From NCBI GenBank assembly GCA_037576215.1, contig JBANDB010000007.1, positions 3,565,001-3,629,000 on the forward strand: a DNA stretch of 64,000 nt. Direction: 5' to 3'. Of the stretch, positions 10,734-22,070 are shown piece after piece. The stretch's first letter is position 1, and the number at the start of each line of letters is the position of its first letter. Position numbers and translations under genes: made by a program. The notes under the pieces were generated by a model. It was given only the letters and a program-made list of their open reading frames with translations, searched no databases and was not told the origin of the DNA. This DNA is from Armillaria gallica. Taxonomy: Eukaryota; Basidiomycota; Agaricomycetes; Agaricales; Physalacriaceae.

Positions 10734-13700
10734 ATGCCTACAACTAGTTCGAACAACGCGCAGTCTGAAAGCAGTTTTGGTAAGAGGGTGTTTTTTTTTT
10801 GCCTTTCCCACCAGTTCATTGTAGAACTCTCTGCTCATAACTATGAGAACATCGCCCTCGATGAAAATGGTTTATGCGCCCTTTTTGAAATGGTGGCATC
10901 GAGACCGATGCAAGCTATTAGTCATCGGAACGCCATCGAGGTTCACGTGCTGACGTTATTCTAGTGACAGGATATATGGCTGCGAAGCAGTCGAAGTTGG
11001 TTTGGTCGCTGCCCGTTCAATGCAAACTGTTCCTACTCAGCGACCTGGATCCCGACCTTTGGTATAAGTTGCGCGCAGCGGAAAGTTCTCAGAACTCGGA
11101 CATATCCAATTTCGGCGTCGCAATTGGAAGGTCGTTGAAGTCTGTCGCTGACAAGGACTGGGACAGAGGCCACCCAGCTCAAATCCGCATAGACAACATT
11201 GGTGGGGGTCGGAACGCTAATAAATCTGCAGGCCAGCTGGAGACCCTAGTGCTTGTGAAGGCGATGGATATCGCCTCAGGATTTCTCCGTTTGCCTTGTC
11301 GCTCTTATTATCCAAGCTTTTCAAAGACCCTAAGTTTTGATGCGCGTCAGCTTGGCGTAGGTTTCCCTGCTCTTCCTGAGATTATATTTAATTAACATGT
11401 GTCAAGTTTTTAAGAAGGCTGGACGGATGGACTCAGAAATTGACCGAAATTTCGACTTCTCTTCGCATATACAATGAAAAAAAATTGCACCCCTTGTTCC
11501 CCTGCAGCCGACTACGATAGGAAATAACGAGATTCTGCATAAAGATATATGCCTGCTTGCGAATCATTGGAAACACGAATCGGCGAAAAATTGGTTGAAG
11601 GTCCTATGTGTGCTGGATGGCGTGGCATTTCACATCCGGTTATTACGTTACGTGAGCACGCCTTATATCGCATTTCTCATCATTCTGACTTCTGTTGCAG
11701 CATAATGGAATAGAGCAGACGTCGCTTTGGCAAAGGTATGATTTTCGGATAGGCAAAGTGCACGTTGCTCATTTTATATGAAGGTTCATCGCAGATAATT
11801 ATGACCACCCCGACGTCCAAATGATCATGGGGGACGATGAAACGATGAAACGATTTAGAAAGAATTTGCCCCGGTGGAAACAAGCCTTTGTGAATGCTGT
11901 CGCAATATCCCCCCTAGTACTTATCATGGGCCAAGGAATGGGCCAAATATTGAACACACCCCTTGCGCTACAGGTGAGTTTTTCAATCATCTTTTTCCGA
12001 TGTGCCGTCTAACGTTTCAAGCAAGGTCGGAGGGTGGCTCTCTTCGATGGGGAAACCAAAACTCATCCTTCATATTGAAGAAATCTTGTGGAAGTACATT
12101 GTTGGTATAGCTTGGGGCTCCTGGACGAGCGAAGTCGGACTGGGCAAGTTTCTCGCTGAAGTGGAGCCGTTAGTTACCAGGATGCAGGTTCTCAAAGCTG
12201 CGTCCAAGGACGCAACCAAAAAGGGATGGGTGGGATATGAAGGCGAGGATACGTGGTTCGAGGATTCCATCGCGTTCATTCAGAAAAACCGTGTCCCCGG
12301 GCTGGAAACCAAAGTTGGAGCCGAAACGACGCAATGGCTCAGAGAGGGGAAATCTCGCTGGATCAAAATCAAAAAGGGCGGTCGCAGGAATGAACGTGTA
12401 GAACGAAGCAGCTCTTGTCCTCCCCGTGTCGAACGAGGCATCGCTCATCTGTCTCCCCGTGAAGCAAAACCTCGGCAGAGATCTCCAAGCTTGTCCCCTT
12501 CCCGATCCTTGTCTTCAAAGCCATTTCCGCGTGACGAGATTACGAAGATTTGCCGCCTTCTGACTTATCGCGTAAATGCGTGGGGTCACGTGTACTACCC
12601 GAATTTCAAGGACCGGCCAGAATGGCAACATGCGCCTACCATGCCCCCTCTCACTGTTCGAGATATTGACCAGATTTCTGTTCGACGAATCCTCATCGGC
12701 GAAGTGCCCCCTTTTCGCACGGAATCTTTCAAGACGGAATTTCCATTATCGCAAGAACAAAAAATAACCCACGAGAGGAAACTCTCACAAGATGTTGACG
12801 CAAGTTGGCGTCAGTTGATGTTAATGGCGCCCTTTCTGAGAATGACGGAGGTGCAAGACGATTTACCATCCATCTCTGGGAAAAAAAGGCAACGTTCGAA
12901 CGCCATCGCCATGGCTGCGGACAGAACGTCCAAAAAAGCAAAGGTTGATCGTGGTCTGTCTCGTTCTCCAAACCCAATTACTTCTCCGCTCGTTTGGGAT
13001 CTGGCAAAGAAAGAATATCGGACCTTCGACTATTACCCTTTGATCTCTAACGTATGTCCCCCACAGCCTTCTGTATACTTCTGTCTGATATAAGTCTTTA
13101 GGAAACTGATGATCGGTATCTGCTTGATGGTTGGAATGCTTGCATAGCAACAGACGCAAGTGGGGATCCTCTTTACCGGCTGAAAGCAACTGGGAAGGGG
13201 ACCAAAGAATCTATGATTGTGATCCTGAAACAATCAATTGCTTTGAGATATCCTGGAGCGACTCTCGGGACCTTCCGCCGCAACAACATTCTCCTGTCTG
13301 ACACCAAAACGTTGCCGCTTACGTGGTCTTTGGACTCTCTTACTGAGATTGGCAACATTGACCTTGTTCGAGAAGTTCAAGGTTTTCGTTTTCTTCCATC
13401 CTCGCGAATGTTGCCTGATGAACTGTACTTCTTCAGACCATCAACGGCGCAGCTCTGAGCATACAAAGGAGCAAATTCATGTCAACGTATCCTTACGTGA
13501 AATGTATGAAGAAGGTTTGTTGGAGGAAGGTCGTATCTTAAACGCTCTCTCTCTACCTTGCAACACTTCTCACAGTGGCCACCCCCTACAATCGTAAGTT
13601 AGACTTTATCCAATGTCTGCCCAGAAACCGACTGTTTTTAGGATTATTTCGAGCCACATCCGAGCCTTCGAACAAACCTCTGACTTACCCACGGACGTCT

Positions 13701-15180
13701 ATACATCGGGGTATCCAGTTTCGGCAACAAGCTTCTGGTTGGTTGCCACAAAGGGCGCCATTAGCTATATTCACTCCGATTGTTTTGGTGTTGGTACCGT
13801 TGTTGAAGTTTTGTGTGGGCGGAAGTTGTGGTACGTGTTCCAGCGCCGCAGGACGGTTGGTAATAGGCAGGATAGCTATATCGATGAGTACATGGGCGAT
13901 TGGGCCCCTGGATTTATCCCGGACCCGGAAGATTGGACTTCAGAAGTTGTCTTACTCGAACCCGGATCTGCCTTGTACGCCGTGCTGTATCTATCTTGTT
14001 CAATGCTGACACAGAGGCAGTTACATGCGTCCCGACACTCACCACGCAGTTGTTACTCTGGAGAATTCAATTGTAAAAGGTCACCACTTCTACTCCACTG
14101 CAACACTATCGAAAACTGTCTCGGGGTGGGTTCACACCTGTATGCTTGGCTACGGCATCACGAATGTTTTGCACACTGAGCTCCTGGAGGTTCTCCTTCG
14201 TATGATGTGTTATTTTGGTGCCATCATCAGTGATAAAGGCCCCGAAAGTATGTAAAAAAATATCGTAGCGACTCTCGTTCTGGTCATGACTAACGATGGT
14301 ATCAAGGACACGACACGGATATTCCGTCCTTAGAAAGAGAAGGACTTCTCGATCTAATCGCGTTAGGCAACCTCTGTTTATTTGCGCCTGCCTTGTACAC
14401 CTGCATCTGCGATGAGATGGAATCATCAAAACCAGCAATAGCCATGGCAGCCGGGGCGTACATATCCATCATACAACACTTGCGCACGCGATACTGTCTT
14501 ATCTTTTTCGAGCAAGACGCAAAGGCTGCTGTGCTTGCACCGGAATCAATGATGTGTGTTGATGGTGTTTCTTTGCGTGTTGGGTCCTTGGATATCGCCA
14601 ATTTCGCTAGGACGTCTGCTGCTCATTTTGGGCGGTCTTTGATCTTCTATGCTCGTAGGGCTTTGCGACAGGAGAAGGCTTCAGGAGTACATGAATCGCT
14701 CTGGATTGACTTGGAGCAGTTTCAGCAAGATATTGAGGATGCCATGGGTACCTTTCTGCAGATGGAGCTAACATCTGAGTTCCTCAATGCTTACAAGCGA
14801 CGGAAGGCGAAGCATTTACTCCTTAGGCCCATATGTTTGGTTCTGTCAAAGAACGAAGTCCTACGTGCGTGAGGTTCTTTTGCATTCAGACTGATCTGAC
14901 CTGTCATGTAGAAACTGAAGCCATGACGGACTGGACTCATATTCTCGACTTTGATCCTTCTGACAATGAAGAGGACGATGACTCCGACAACGAAGACTCG
15001 GACAGCGGGAAACCTAGTGATGGAGAAGCTGGCGATGGAGACTCGGACGGCGAGAAAGACTTCACCACCAATTTATCGGAGGAGGATGCTATGTATGAAC
15101 CTGAGGACGCAAACTCTCAGATCGGTTCAGAACCGACGTCAGAGGGGGAAGATTCTAGAGACCAATCCTACTGCCCGTAG
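10734..15180 (+). CDS. JmjC-domain protein with acidic tail
   Basis: About 1,228 residues from 13 exons: 10734-10869, 10965-11356, 11508-11651, 11701-11735, 11784-11973, 12026-13051, 13102-13381, 13437-13514, 13576-13593, 13642-13974, 14021-14247, 14307-14864, 14912-15180. The JmjC double-stranded beta-helix lies in exons 10-11. AISYIHSDCFGVGT supplies the H-x-D iron ligands, and RPDTHHAVVTLENSIVKGHH supplies the distal His and the strand typical of these proteins. It is therefore probably an Fe(II)/2-oxoglutarate-dependent dioxygenase, acting on protein residues in the nucleus. The middle part (exon 6) is Arg/Ser-rich and basic (SPSLSPSRSLSSKPFPR; KKRQRS), like a nuclear region. The last exon is an Asp/Glu/Ser tail (SDNEEDDDSDNEDSDSGKPS). 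One join, exon 9 to 10, is out of phase by one base with the best splice sites, so a frameshift or an unusual site is possible there. All other joins close. Confidence 0.75.
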
Positions 15181-15555
15181 TAAACTGGAGTCTAACCCGG
15201 ACACCCTGCCCAAGTAGGTTTGTGTCAAACGATAGGCTAGATTTTGCATACTTTTATGGACATATTACAACGCATGTTTTTTGTACAAATTTGTATTCTT
15301 TGCTTTCTGAAGTCGCGAACTAAATCTTGATATGTAATAGACTTCGCAGCATATTAACCTTCAGTCAATGAAGTTAATTTTCAGTAAGAGGTCACTGGTT
15401 CACGGTAGGTGACACAGACAACGCAGGTGGCTTTTATGTAATGTAACCAAGCAGGTCGCACCATCTTTCTAGACTGGTTACCAGTCTACCATCTTTCCAT
15501 CCTGTTACTTGGCCCAACTAGTGTTGCAGATAAACGAATACAGTCAGATCCCCCT

Positions 15556-15595
15556 TAACCCATAGCGTTCGGTGGACCCTCGGAGCTATGGGTTA
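15556..15595. repeat. Perfect 11-bp inverted repeat
   Basis: TAACCCATAGC and GCTATGGGTTA are separated by 18 nt. It could form a hairpin in DNA or RNA or be the core of a small mobile element. Nothing flanking supports one use over another. Confidence 0.5.
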
Positions 15596-16091
15596 TGGGA
15601 GAGTATGCATAGAATAGACGAAGGTCGAGAACTCAGGAAACAGTAGAACACAGGCTGATTAGTAATTCCTCGCAGAATTTCAGATGTCCATGTATAATGA
15701 ATTTATATGTCTAGCTGGCGGAGAAGAGCTGGATAAGTTTCCTTTTATAGTGAGGTTTTAAACATACAAATTAGAATTCCTGACTGGTGAATTAGCAAGA
15801 ATATGATTCCATTACCTTTCCGCCTTTGGGTTCAATTTGGGAATGCTTCAGCTTAAATTGTATATTGCCCACCAAACTCAGTCCTTGTTAACGGAAAGAC
15901 AAATCGCGGTGATTTGAAACACCACTAAAGCAACTTGGGATCTGTCGATCCTAGCCTTTCCCATCCCTTATCGCGTAACTCTTTCTACAGAGTTTTACGT
16001 GCTGTTGGCGCAACATAACGAGTGAATGTCCGTCTTGTTGGAGGAATACCCTTCAAATCATTGGCCTGAGAGCACATGCTAATTACCAGTC

Positions 16092-16150
16092 AAATATTCA
16101 ACAACAGAACAAGGACTACTGGTACTACTAGTCCTGTTGCTGAATATTAG
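16092..16150. repeat. Imperfect hairpin, 15-bp outer arms
   Basis: The outer arms AATATTCAACAACAG and CTGTTGCTGAATATT pair in 14 of 15 positions, and an inner GACTACTGGTAC/GTACTACTAGTC pair adds a second stem. The whole is 59 bp, like a very short foldback element. Confidence 0.45.
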
Positions 16151-16839
16151 AGATAACCTGGCTACATACAATAATGTGGCAGCACGTCCAAAGAGCATGG
16201 TCAAATTATTACCATATATGTGCGCCATCTCCTCCATTTCGCCTCTCTTCAACATAGGTGTGTAGTTGTAATTTCCCCTGGGCTGATTGACTTACATATG
16301 TTCAATTTCAGCTTCAGGTTGCTACGTCTGATGTGTTTTCGTTGGTCGCACTCTTTTTTTTCGCATGCGGTACATTAAAGCTCTATCTTATAGTACGGAT
16401 ATATGGTTAAAACCAGCCAGGTTCGCGGTTCAGTCTGCCGACAGCCGCATGCCCGTGTATGGACAGGAGATGGGAGTGTGATAGGTTGTAGGCCTGTAGC
16501 TACCCGGTGTATTCAATTTGTAGAGCTAGCTAGCAAATAAATGTGTGTCTTATTGATTACTATCGATGATACGCACCGAAAATAGTCTGTGAGCATCAAT
16601 GGGTATCCATAGGTAGCGATCGCAAAACCGTGCGATGCCCTATTCTTAGCGAGCTACAGCCTTCCATTGATTTATCGACTGGTATCTCTCCAAACCCGCC
16701 CAAGCCCACAGACGTTTAACTGGGCTTCATCGGTGATACAAAGTTATCTGCCAACTTTCTCTGTTATACTGCGGCCAGACGTCTCGCAGAGACAGCCATT
16801 CATCACTTGCCAATGAAATCTACCTGTCGTGATCGATTA

Positions 16840-17010
16840 TAACAATGCGCATCCACCAAAGCCTTGACATTGCTCAAAGACATTCAGCCATCAAACTTTA
16901 AATGTGAACATTCGGAACTGCCATCCTCGATGGCCCAAATTAGTTAGACAGAGGCATCGGCCTCGATGCTCTGCTTAGTCATCATAGTCTATTTTTAGTG
17001 CATCGAAGCG
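16840..17010 (+). repeat. Dispersed repeat R2, right copy
   Basis: Same-orientation partner of 7430-7620 (see that entry). Includes GGAACTGCCATCCTCGATGG and a CTCGATGCTCTGCTTAGTC block. It lies 270 bp before the right-hand R1 copy, so R1 and R2 may be parts of one larger element. Confidence 0.55.
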
Positions 17011-17280
17011 ACAATTTGCATGCCTAGCAAGGATTGTATGGATATTGAAATGGGCAAGTATGCCCAATCCACTATTCAAACATTTTCACTCCACCAAACC
17101 GCACACAACCACGAAGGACTATGCACCCACCAGAGCTCAAGACAAGAAATCGAAACTCAGAAATGCCCACATAATACCAATATCCTTACATACAGATCCG
17201 TTAAATTACTATTAGTGGTACAAAAGCGCAAGATGTACACTTAGCCCTATAGGGCCTTAGATTACTTTAAACATGGACGC

Positions 17281-17640
17281 CATCATCGTCATCATCGATT
17301 TTGATGTTCTAAAAGAAGAATTCGCTGACTAAGCTAAGCATCGAGTCCGATGCCTGTTTCCATGTACTTTTGGCCATCGGGGATGACAGTCCCAAGGGGA
17401 CACTACTGAGGGCCCTCATTATGGTGCAATAGGGTCTTATCCAGCAAACCCTCGTCATCCTTGCATCATTTATGTTGTATTTTCCGGGTATCTTTATGAG
17501 GAACCAACCTTTGGTCATATTTCAACTTTTTTATTTTATTTATTTTACAAAAAACACATAAAAACTCCACATTTCGAACTGGCTATTAAGACGCCGTGGC
17601 GGTTCCTTACCTCTTGTTCCCTTCTCTCTTGCATCTGGTT
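17281..17640 (+). repeat. Dispersed repeat R1, right copy
   Basis: Inverted partner of 6115-6484. Long near-identical blocks include CTGACTAAGCTAAGCATCGA and TTTTGGCCATCGGGGATGAC. Copies in opposite orientation 11 kb apart could mediate inversion of the interval holding the JmjC gene. Confidence 0.65.
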
Positions 17641-18108
17641 TCATCATCTGCTATATTGTACCCACAATACTAAACAATGATTCCATGCAAACTCCTGTAG
17701 TTACCATGTCATCAACAGTCTACATTGCCTAACAATACTCAGTTTCCCGAAACCTTTTACATATCTTTCCAAGTTTTCATCTGCAAAATGATCCTGCGCT
17801 CCCGGATGGACTCTACCCTCGCGTCCTATTTCTGGCAGGAGGCTATTGCGTTGATTGGCTACCATCTAAGACTTGAGTGTTCGTTATCTGTGTTGCTCCT
17901 TTGTATTTTGTTAGAATAAGTCTTCCGGGTTCGATTCGAATTATACGAACCCCAGTACGTTTCCTTTTGTGATTATACAAGTTCGAACTTGCCCACGAAA
18001 TCAAGATCGGCCGGACGGAATTATAGACATGACAAATACGCCAGATAACCTTAAATTTTGGGTCGAGCATTTTTATTTAAAAGAGATCAACTATATCATT
18101 CCAACGGT
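17641..18108. other. Intergenic, downstream of the alpha-kinase
   Basis: No supportable gene. It lies just past the 3' end of the minus-strand alpha-kinase gene. Confidence 0.35.
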
Positions 18109-21100
18109 TCATAATTCCGGTAGTTCAAACCACTTGCACCAAGCATTGCAAAGGTGCTGTTCCCCGAAGCGTTCTATCGATCCTTCAACGTTTCCATCCG
18201 CAAAAAGCTGATGTCCCGCAACTCTGAAAAAGAATTAGAGCTGTTCTGTTACTGAAAGATGTCTGACATACTCGGATTTTGCCATGACCTGCGGATCTGT
18301 CAACCAACAACCTGCGCCTGACGTAACTTAGTCCCTGGCAATGTGAGTCAGGAGAGTCAAAAGTACCTTGGTAATCCGAAACAAAAGCCTTCGCTTTTGT
18401 AAAGTGATATTGAACATGTTGCAAAAAGCACAGAAATACCGCGTTATGATGTTTCTCATCGGAGGCTAAGTCGATAGGCTGGGGTGTGCCGTTGCATACA
18501 TATTTGACAAAGTCATCTGTCGATAAAAGCCTTTCCACCAGCGCACAAAATCCAAGCCAATCCTTCGGTCTGACTGAATCGGGTCTGGACTTCATCACCA
18601 CTGCGGCCTCGACAAAACGAAGATCTGGGATTGGGCCGGGAGCTGTGCTGAGCGAGGTGGCTTTGCTCAGGACCATATCGAGGCTCATGTCATGTAGAGC
18701 GTTTGCCCACAACATGGTGTTTGCCTCTCGAAGGACACAGGTCCTTTCATAACCTTCGGGGGACCTCCTGGGATCTCCGCTCCTGGTAGCTCCTTGGTAT
18801 GGACGCTTGATACAAACGTTACCTTGGAGTGCGGGTGGAAGTGGAATTCCCTGCAACGTGACGCCGACTTGCAGGACACCAAGATGCGCGGTCTTAAAGG
18901 AGCCTGAACCAAGGCGTTTCTTAGGGCTTTCAGCCCAGTCGACGTAGATATGTCCCCTAGTTTGTGAATCAAAAGCAAAATTCGGTCTTGTGAGAATCTC
19001 AGATCGCAAGCGAGGGATATTGCAGATTTCAACCCAATGTTCCAGCTTACCTGAACGTATATAAGTATCGGCAGGATTTCAAATCGATGGACTTACCCGG
19101 TTGAGGTTGACCTTCTATGTATGTGCCTCCCTTCTCAATTAGATCCGGAATGGCATCGAACCATCTTTCGCATACGCTTGGCGTAATATCAGGACGGATC
19201 CGCTTTTGTCTTTCCTCGACATTCGGTGGGGACAGCTTCTTGGACTTAGAGAAGTGTAAAGCATAATCATGACAGGCTCACCGATCGTTTTGACGATGAT
19301 TTCGACTTGGAAGATAACTGGCTGTATCCCTGATGAAACCGGTGAGCATGGGGGAAGATCTAGACACTTTGAGTCGTACCGAAGATATTGAAGAGGGCGG
19401 TCCTGACACCATAGATACATTGGAGTCGAAAAATAGAGAGTTGTCTCCAAGTATAGTATCACTGTTATAACGGACATCTTGCTCACTGACTTCTGAGGCG
19501 CCCTATACGTGCATATGTTAAACGTTCACAACAATGCAAAGGAAACGTCACGTACAATGGATTGCGTAGGGATGGGACGTCCCTTCTTCTTCCTTATGGC
19601 TCTCTTCACAGGCGTAGACTGTATCTCCATCAGTCAACACTGTTTTTAAGGATTGAGACACTGACCATCGGGGTAATTTCACCTCCAGCTGCCCAAATGT
19701 CATATTTGTCGGCAATGGTGGGTTTGATCACCATGAACCAGTTTTCTTGAGCGGGTTGAACGAATTTGACGCCAGCTATTCCCTTCTTTTTACTGCTGGT
19801 CGCTAGTCCTTTGTAAAACAGTTCGGTCGGTTCGTCAGGATCCCCATCAAGAATTGGGCTCCACCCCGAATCCACAAGAAAGAAATCTCCAGCAACAAAA
19901 GAAAATCCTTGGACATCCGGATGATCATGGATGACAACCAGCAAGCTTTCAATGACGAGATTCGCGACATCGCTTCGAGAAGTGGCAGCTGGAAACTTCA
20001 CGCCCCGTTGTATGTTCTACAACAATCAGGACTTCAAAAAGAAAGATCGTAAGAAGGGACCCATACCCAGAAAGAAAGTCCCTTTTTAGTGCCATTTTCC
20101 CTCTTAACCTGAACGAAGACCCTAGCGGATTCACCAGATTGGCCTTCCAAGGTGAGTCGTCGATATTTTTGTGTCTCACTTTCGTGTCGAATGTGAGCCA
20201 TCGAATAACCAGTCTTTAACGAATCTTTCTTTAATCTGGATGATATTGCGACTGGCAACCTGGCCTCTGGGCGAGCCCCTAAAAGCAGTATGCAATCAAG
20301 AAAGAAACGTAGTATTGAGTTGAGACGACATACCTTTCGCTTTGGCATTCTTTATGCTGCGGTCGATGGTGGCGACGTCGGGGACAGTGAAGACATTTCC
20401 AGAAGAAGCAAGATTTTGCTGAAAAAGCTTTAATAAAACATCCGCTGTGGCTTCCGCTTTGCTTTTAGCCTCAAGCACTTTCTGTAGCTCTGCTTGCGAT
20501 ACGGATGCAACAGTCTGTAATGGATTTGCTGTCGCTAAGACAATTCTAAGTATCAACTGCCAAAGACAAAAGAAGTTTCTCACATGACGAAGCCCGTTGG
20601 TCCACACTCTTTGACAATTCTCTACGTTGGGAAGTAGCATCTTAGATATACCCAAAGGAGCGTCATGCAAACAGCATTCATTAAGTGAAAATGAAGACGC
20701 ACTTTTCTGAGCAGCGAGAGCCGCACAAGCGCCACAGGTGGTCAACGTTAGTGTCTGCGTCTGAAGTCTGCGTAAAGTAGCGGGACCAGCCGCAGCGAGA
20801 CAGGCTTGAACGTGAAACTTTTCTTCATTGGGCTTGAATTTGTAAGGTTCTCCTGTAGCTGAACGGTTTGTACAACGTATATATTGACAATGATCCGGAC
20901 TAAGGTCAGGTGACAAGGTCACGTCAAAAGCATCTGTGCCGGCTTCCAGAATTCGACTTTGCCCGATATTAGAATAGAGCGTACCTGTGCCTCCTGGAAG
21001 AACGTATCGAATATAGAAGTGTGAAAGGTCCCGAACATTTAATGAATCCAATGTCTCTTCAGCCAGCAGAGGTCTCCATCTTCCCGCAAGATAGCAGTTA

Positions 21101-21421
21101 AACGGAGCTGCTAATGTGCACCCGGCCTGTGCAACATGTTTTTCGATGATATTCAGGACATCATGTACGGTAAGACTACCGTCTACCCCTGAACGAATGT
21201 TACGTCAAATCAAAAACACGCATTTTTGTGTAACTTACTAAGGGGCAGAGTACGAGGAGCAACCCCTTGGATAAAGATCGTAAAACTAGCGCGTATTTTC
21301 TGAGGTGCACCAGAAAGTTTTCCGTCCGACACAGGGCCTACAAAGAGGAAGCGTTAGTACTCTTTACAAAATCGCAGTGTGTGTGTTAGGTACCGAAGCA
21401 AAACCATCGCGAAGTGAACAT
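18109..21421 (-). CDS. Alpha-kinase family (MHCK/EF2K-like) protein kinase
   Basis: A long multi-exon minus-strand gene; I place the start at ATG 21421 (MFTSRWFCFG after splicing to PVSDGKLSG) and the stop at 18109. The C-terminal catalytic domain shows the alpha-kinase hallmarks: glycine-rich loop KKRLGSGSFKTAHLGV, ATP-binding Lys in NVCIKRPYQ, FVSDYQG, LTDPQVM with the catalytic Asp, DGNVEGSIERF matching the GxxxG activation-loop element, and the zinc-binding HLCNAWCKWFEL. The last two joins (GA|GTATGT..CAG|A) keep frame. It should phosphorylate Ser/Thr in helical substrates in the cytosol. The N-terminal region contains a beta-grasp-like segment (FTIFIQGVAPRTLPL then VDGSLTVHDVLNIIEKHVAQ) and a Cys-containing stretch, as in expanded Agaricomycete alpha-kinases. 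It is transcribed divergently from the integrase-like gene across about 650 bp. Confidence 0.75.
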
Positions 21422-22070
21422 AACAGCACGTCCTGCTGAATTTGTGAGCCTCCACATCCATTTCAGACTCGGCGAGCCTTACCAACGTGAAACAGAATTC
21501 CAATAACGATGGAGGGTGGAAAAGTTGGTCTCAACTTCGTTCAGGGTTCGAATAATGTCGAGATTGAGGAAATGGTAGAGAGATATAATCCCGTTCTCTC
21601 TTTCTTATAACAACTACTGTGGGAATGTCGTCATCATTGCCCTTTCTATTTTTAAGAATTTGGAAAATTCTATTGCAAAAGGTGTTCATTGTTATTGCTT
21701 TTTTGGATGGTTCATTCTGTCACCGATCATAAAAGCAATGACGCGTCGCCGACATCTTCACACCGATTCTATGTTTATTTTGAAAAGCAGGAGAAATCTG
21801 ATTCGTACCTTGGTTTTCATCAGAAAACTCGTCAATCACTACACGGCGGTGACATCTTTTCTCCGATTTTTTTGTTTCAAAACCAGCCGTCAAAGCCAAA
21901 AAAGTGCATCAAATTTTAGGAGGGACTGCTTCCATTCTATGTATCACACGTGTAGCAGTCGGGTTTCCAATAGTCCCGAGTTCCACAATGTTCCGTTGAA
22001 TTCAAAGGTCCGATCTCCCGGAGTGCTTCAATAGTTTGGGTTGCTCAGACATTCTTTGACTACGTTAAAC
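21422..22070. promoter_or_regulatory. Divergent intergenic region
   Basis: About 650 bp between the divergent alpha-kinase and integrase-like genes, so it must hold both promoters unless longer 5' exons exist. T-rich, no open frame with a known product. I see no specific binding site. Confidence 0.4.

Larger units (their letters stand above)
15181..16839. other. Gene-free stretch with small inverted repeats
   Basis: About 1.65 kb without any usable frame. It holds a perfect 11-bp inverted repeat TAACCCATAGC/GCTATGGGTTA at 15556-15566 and 15585-15595, a 7-bp palindrome AGACTGG/CCAGTCT near 15470, and a longer imperfect hairpin at 16092-16150. No transposase or terminal repeat pair bounding the whole stretch is visible. 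Confidence 0.45.

Noticed and set aside
13575..14009. A 144-codon frame over the JmjC core
   Set aside because: It is a shifted frame of the exon that encodes the HxD motif; its translation has no JmjC features.
15181..16839. A CRISPR array, bacterial operon or ribosomal RNA in the gene-free stretch
   Set aside because: No regularly spaced direct repeats, no rRNA core motifs, and the whole window is clearly eukaryotic.
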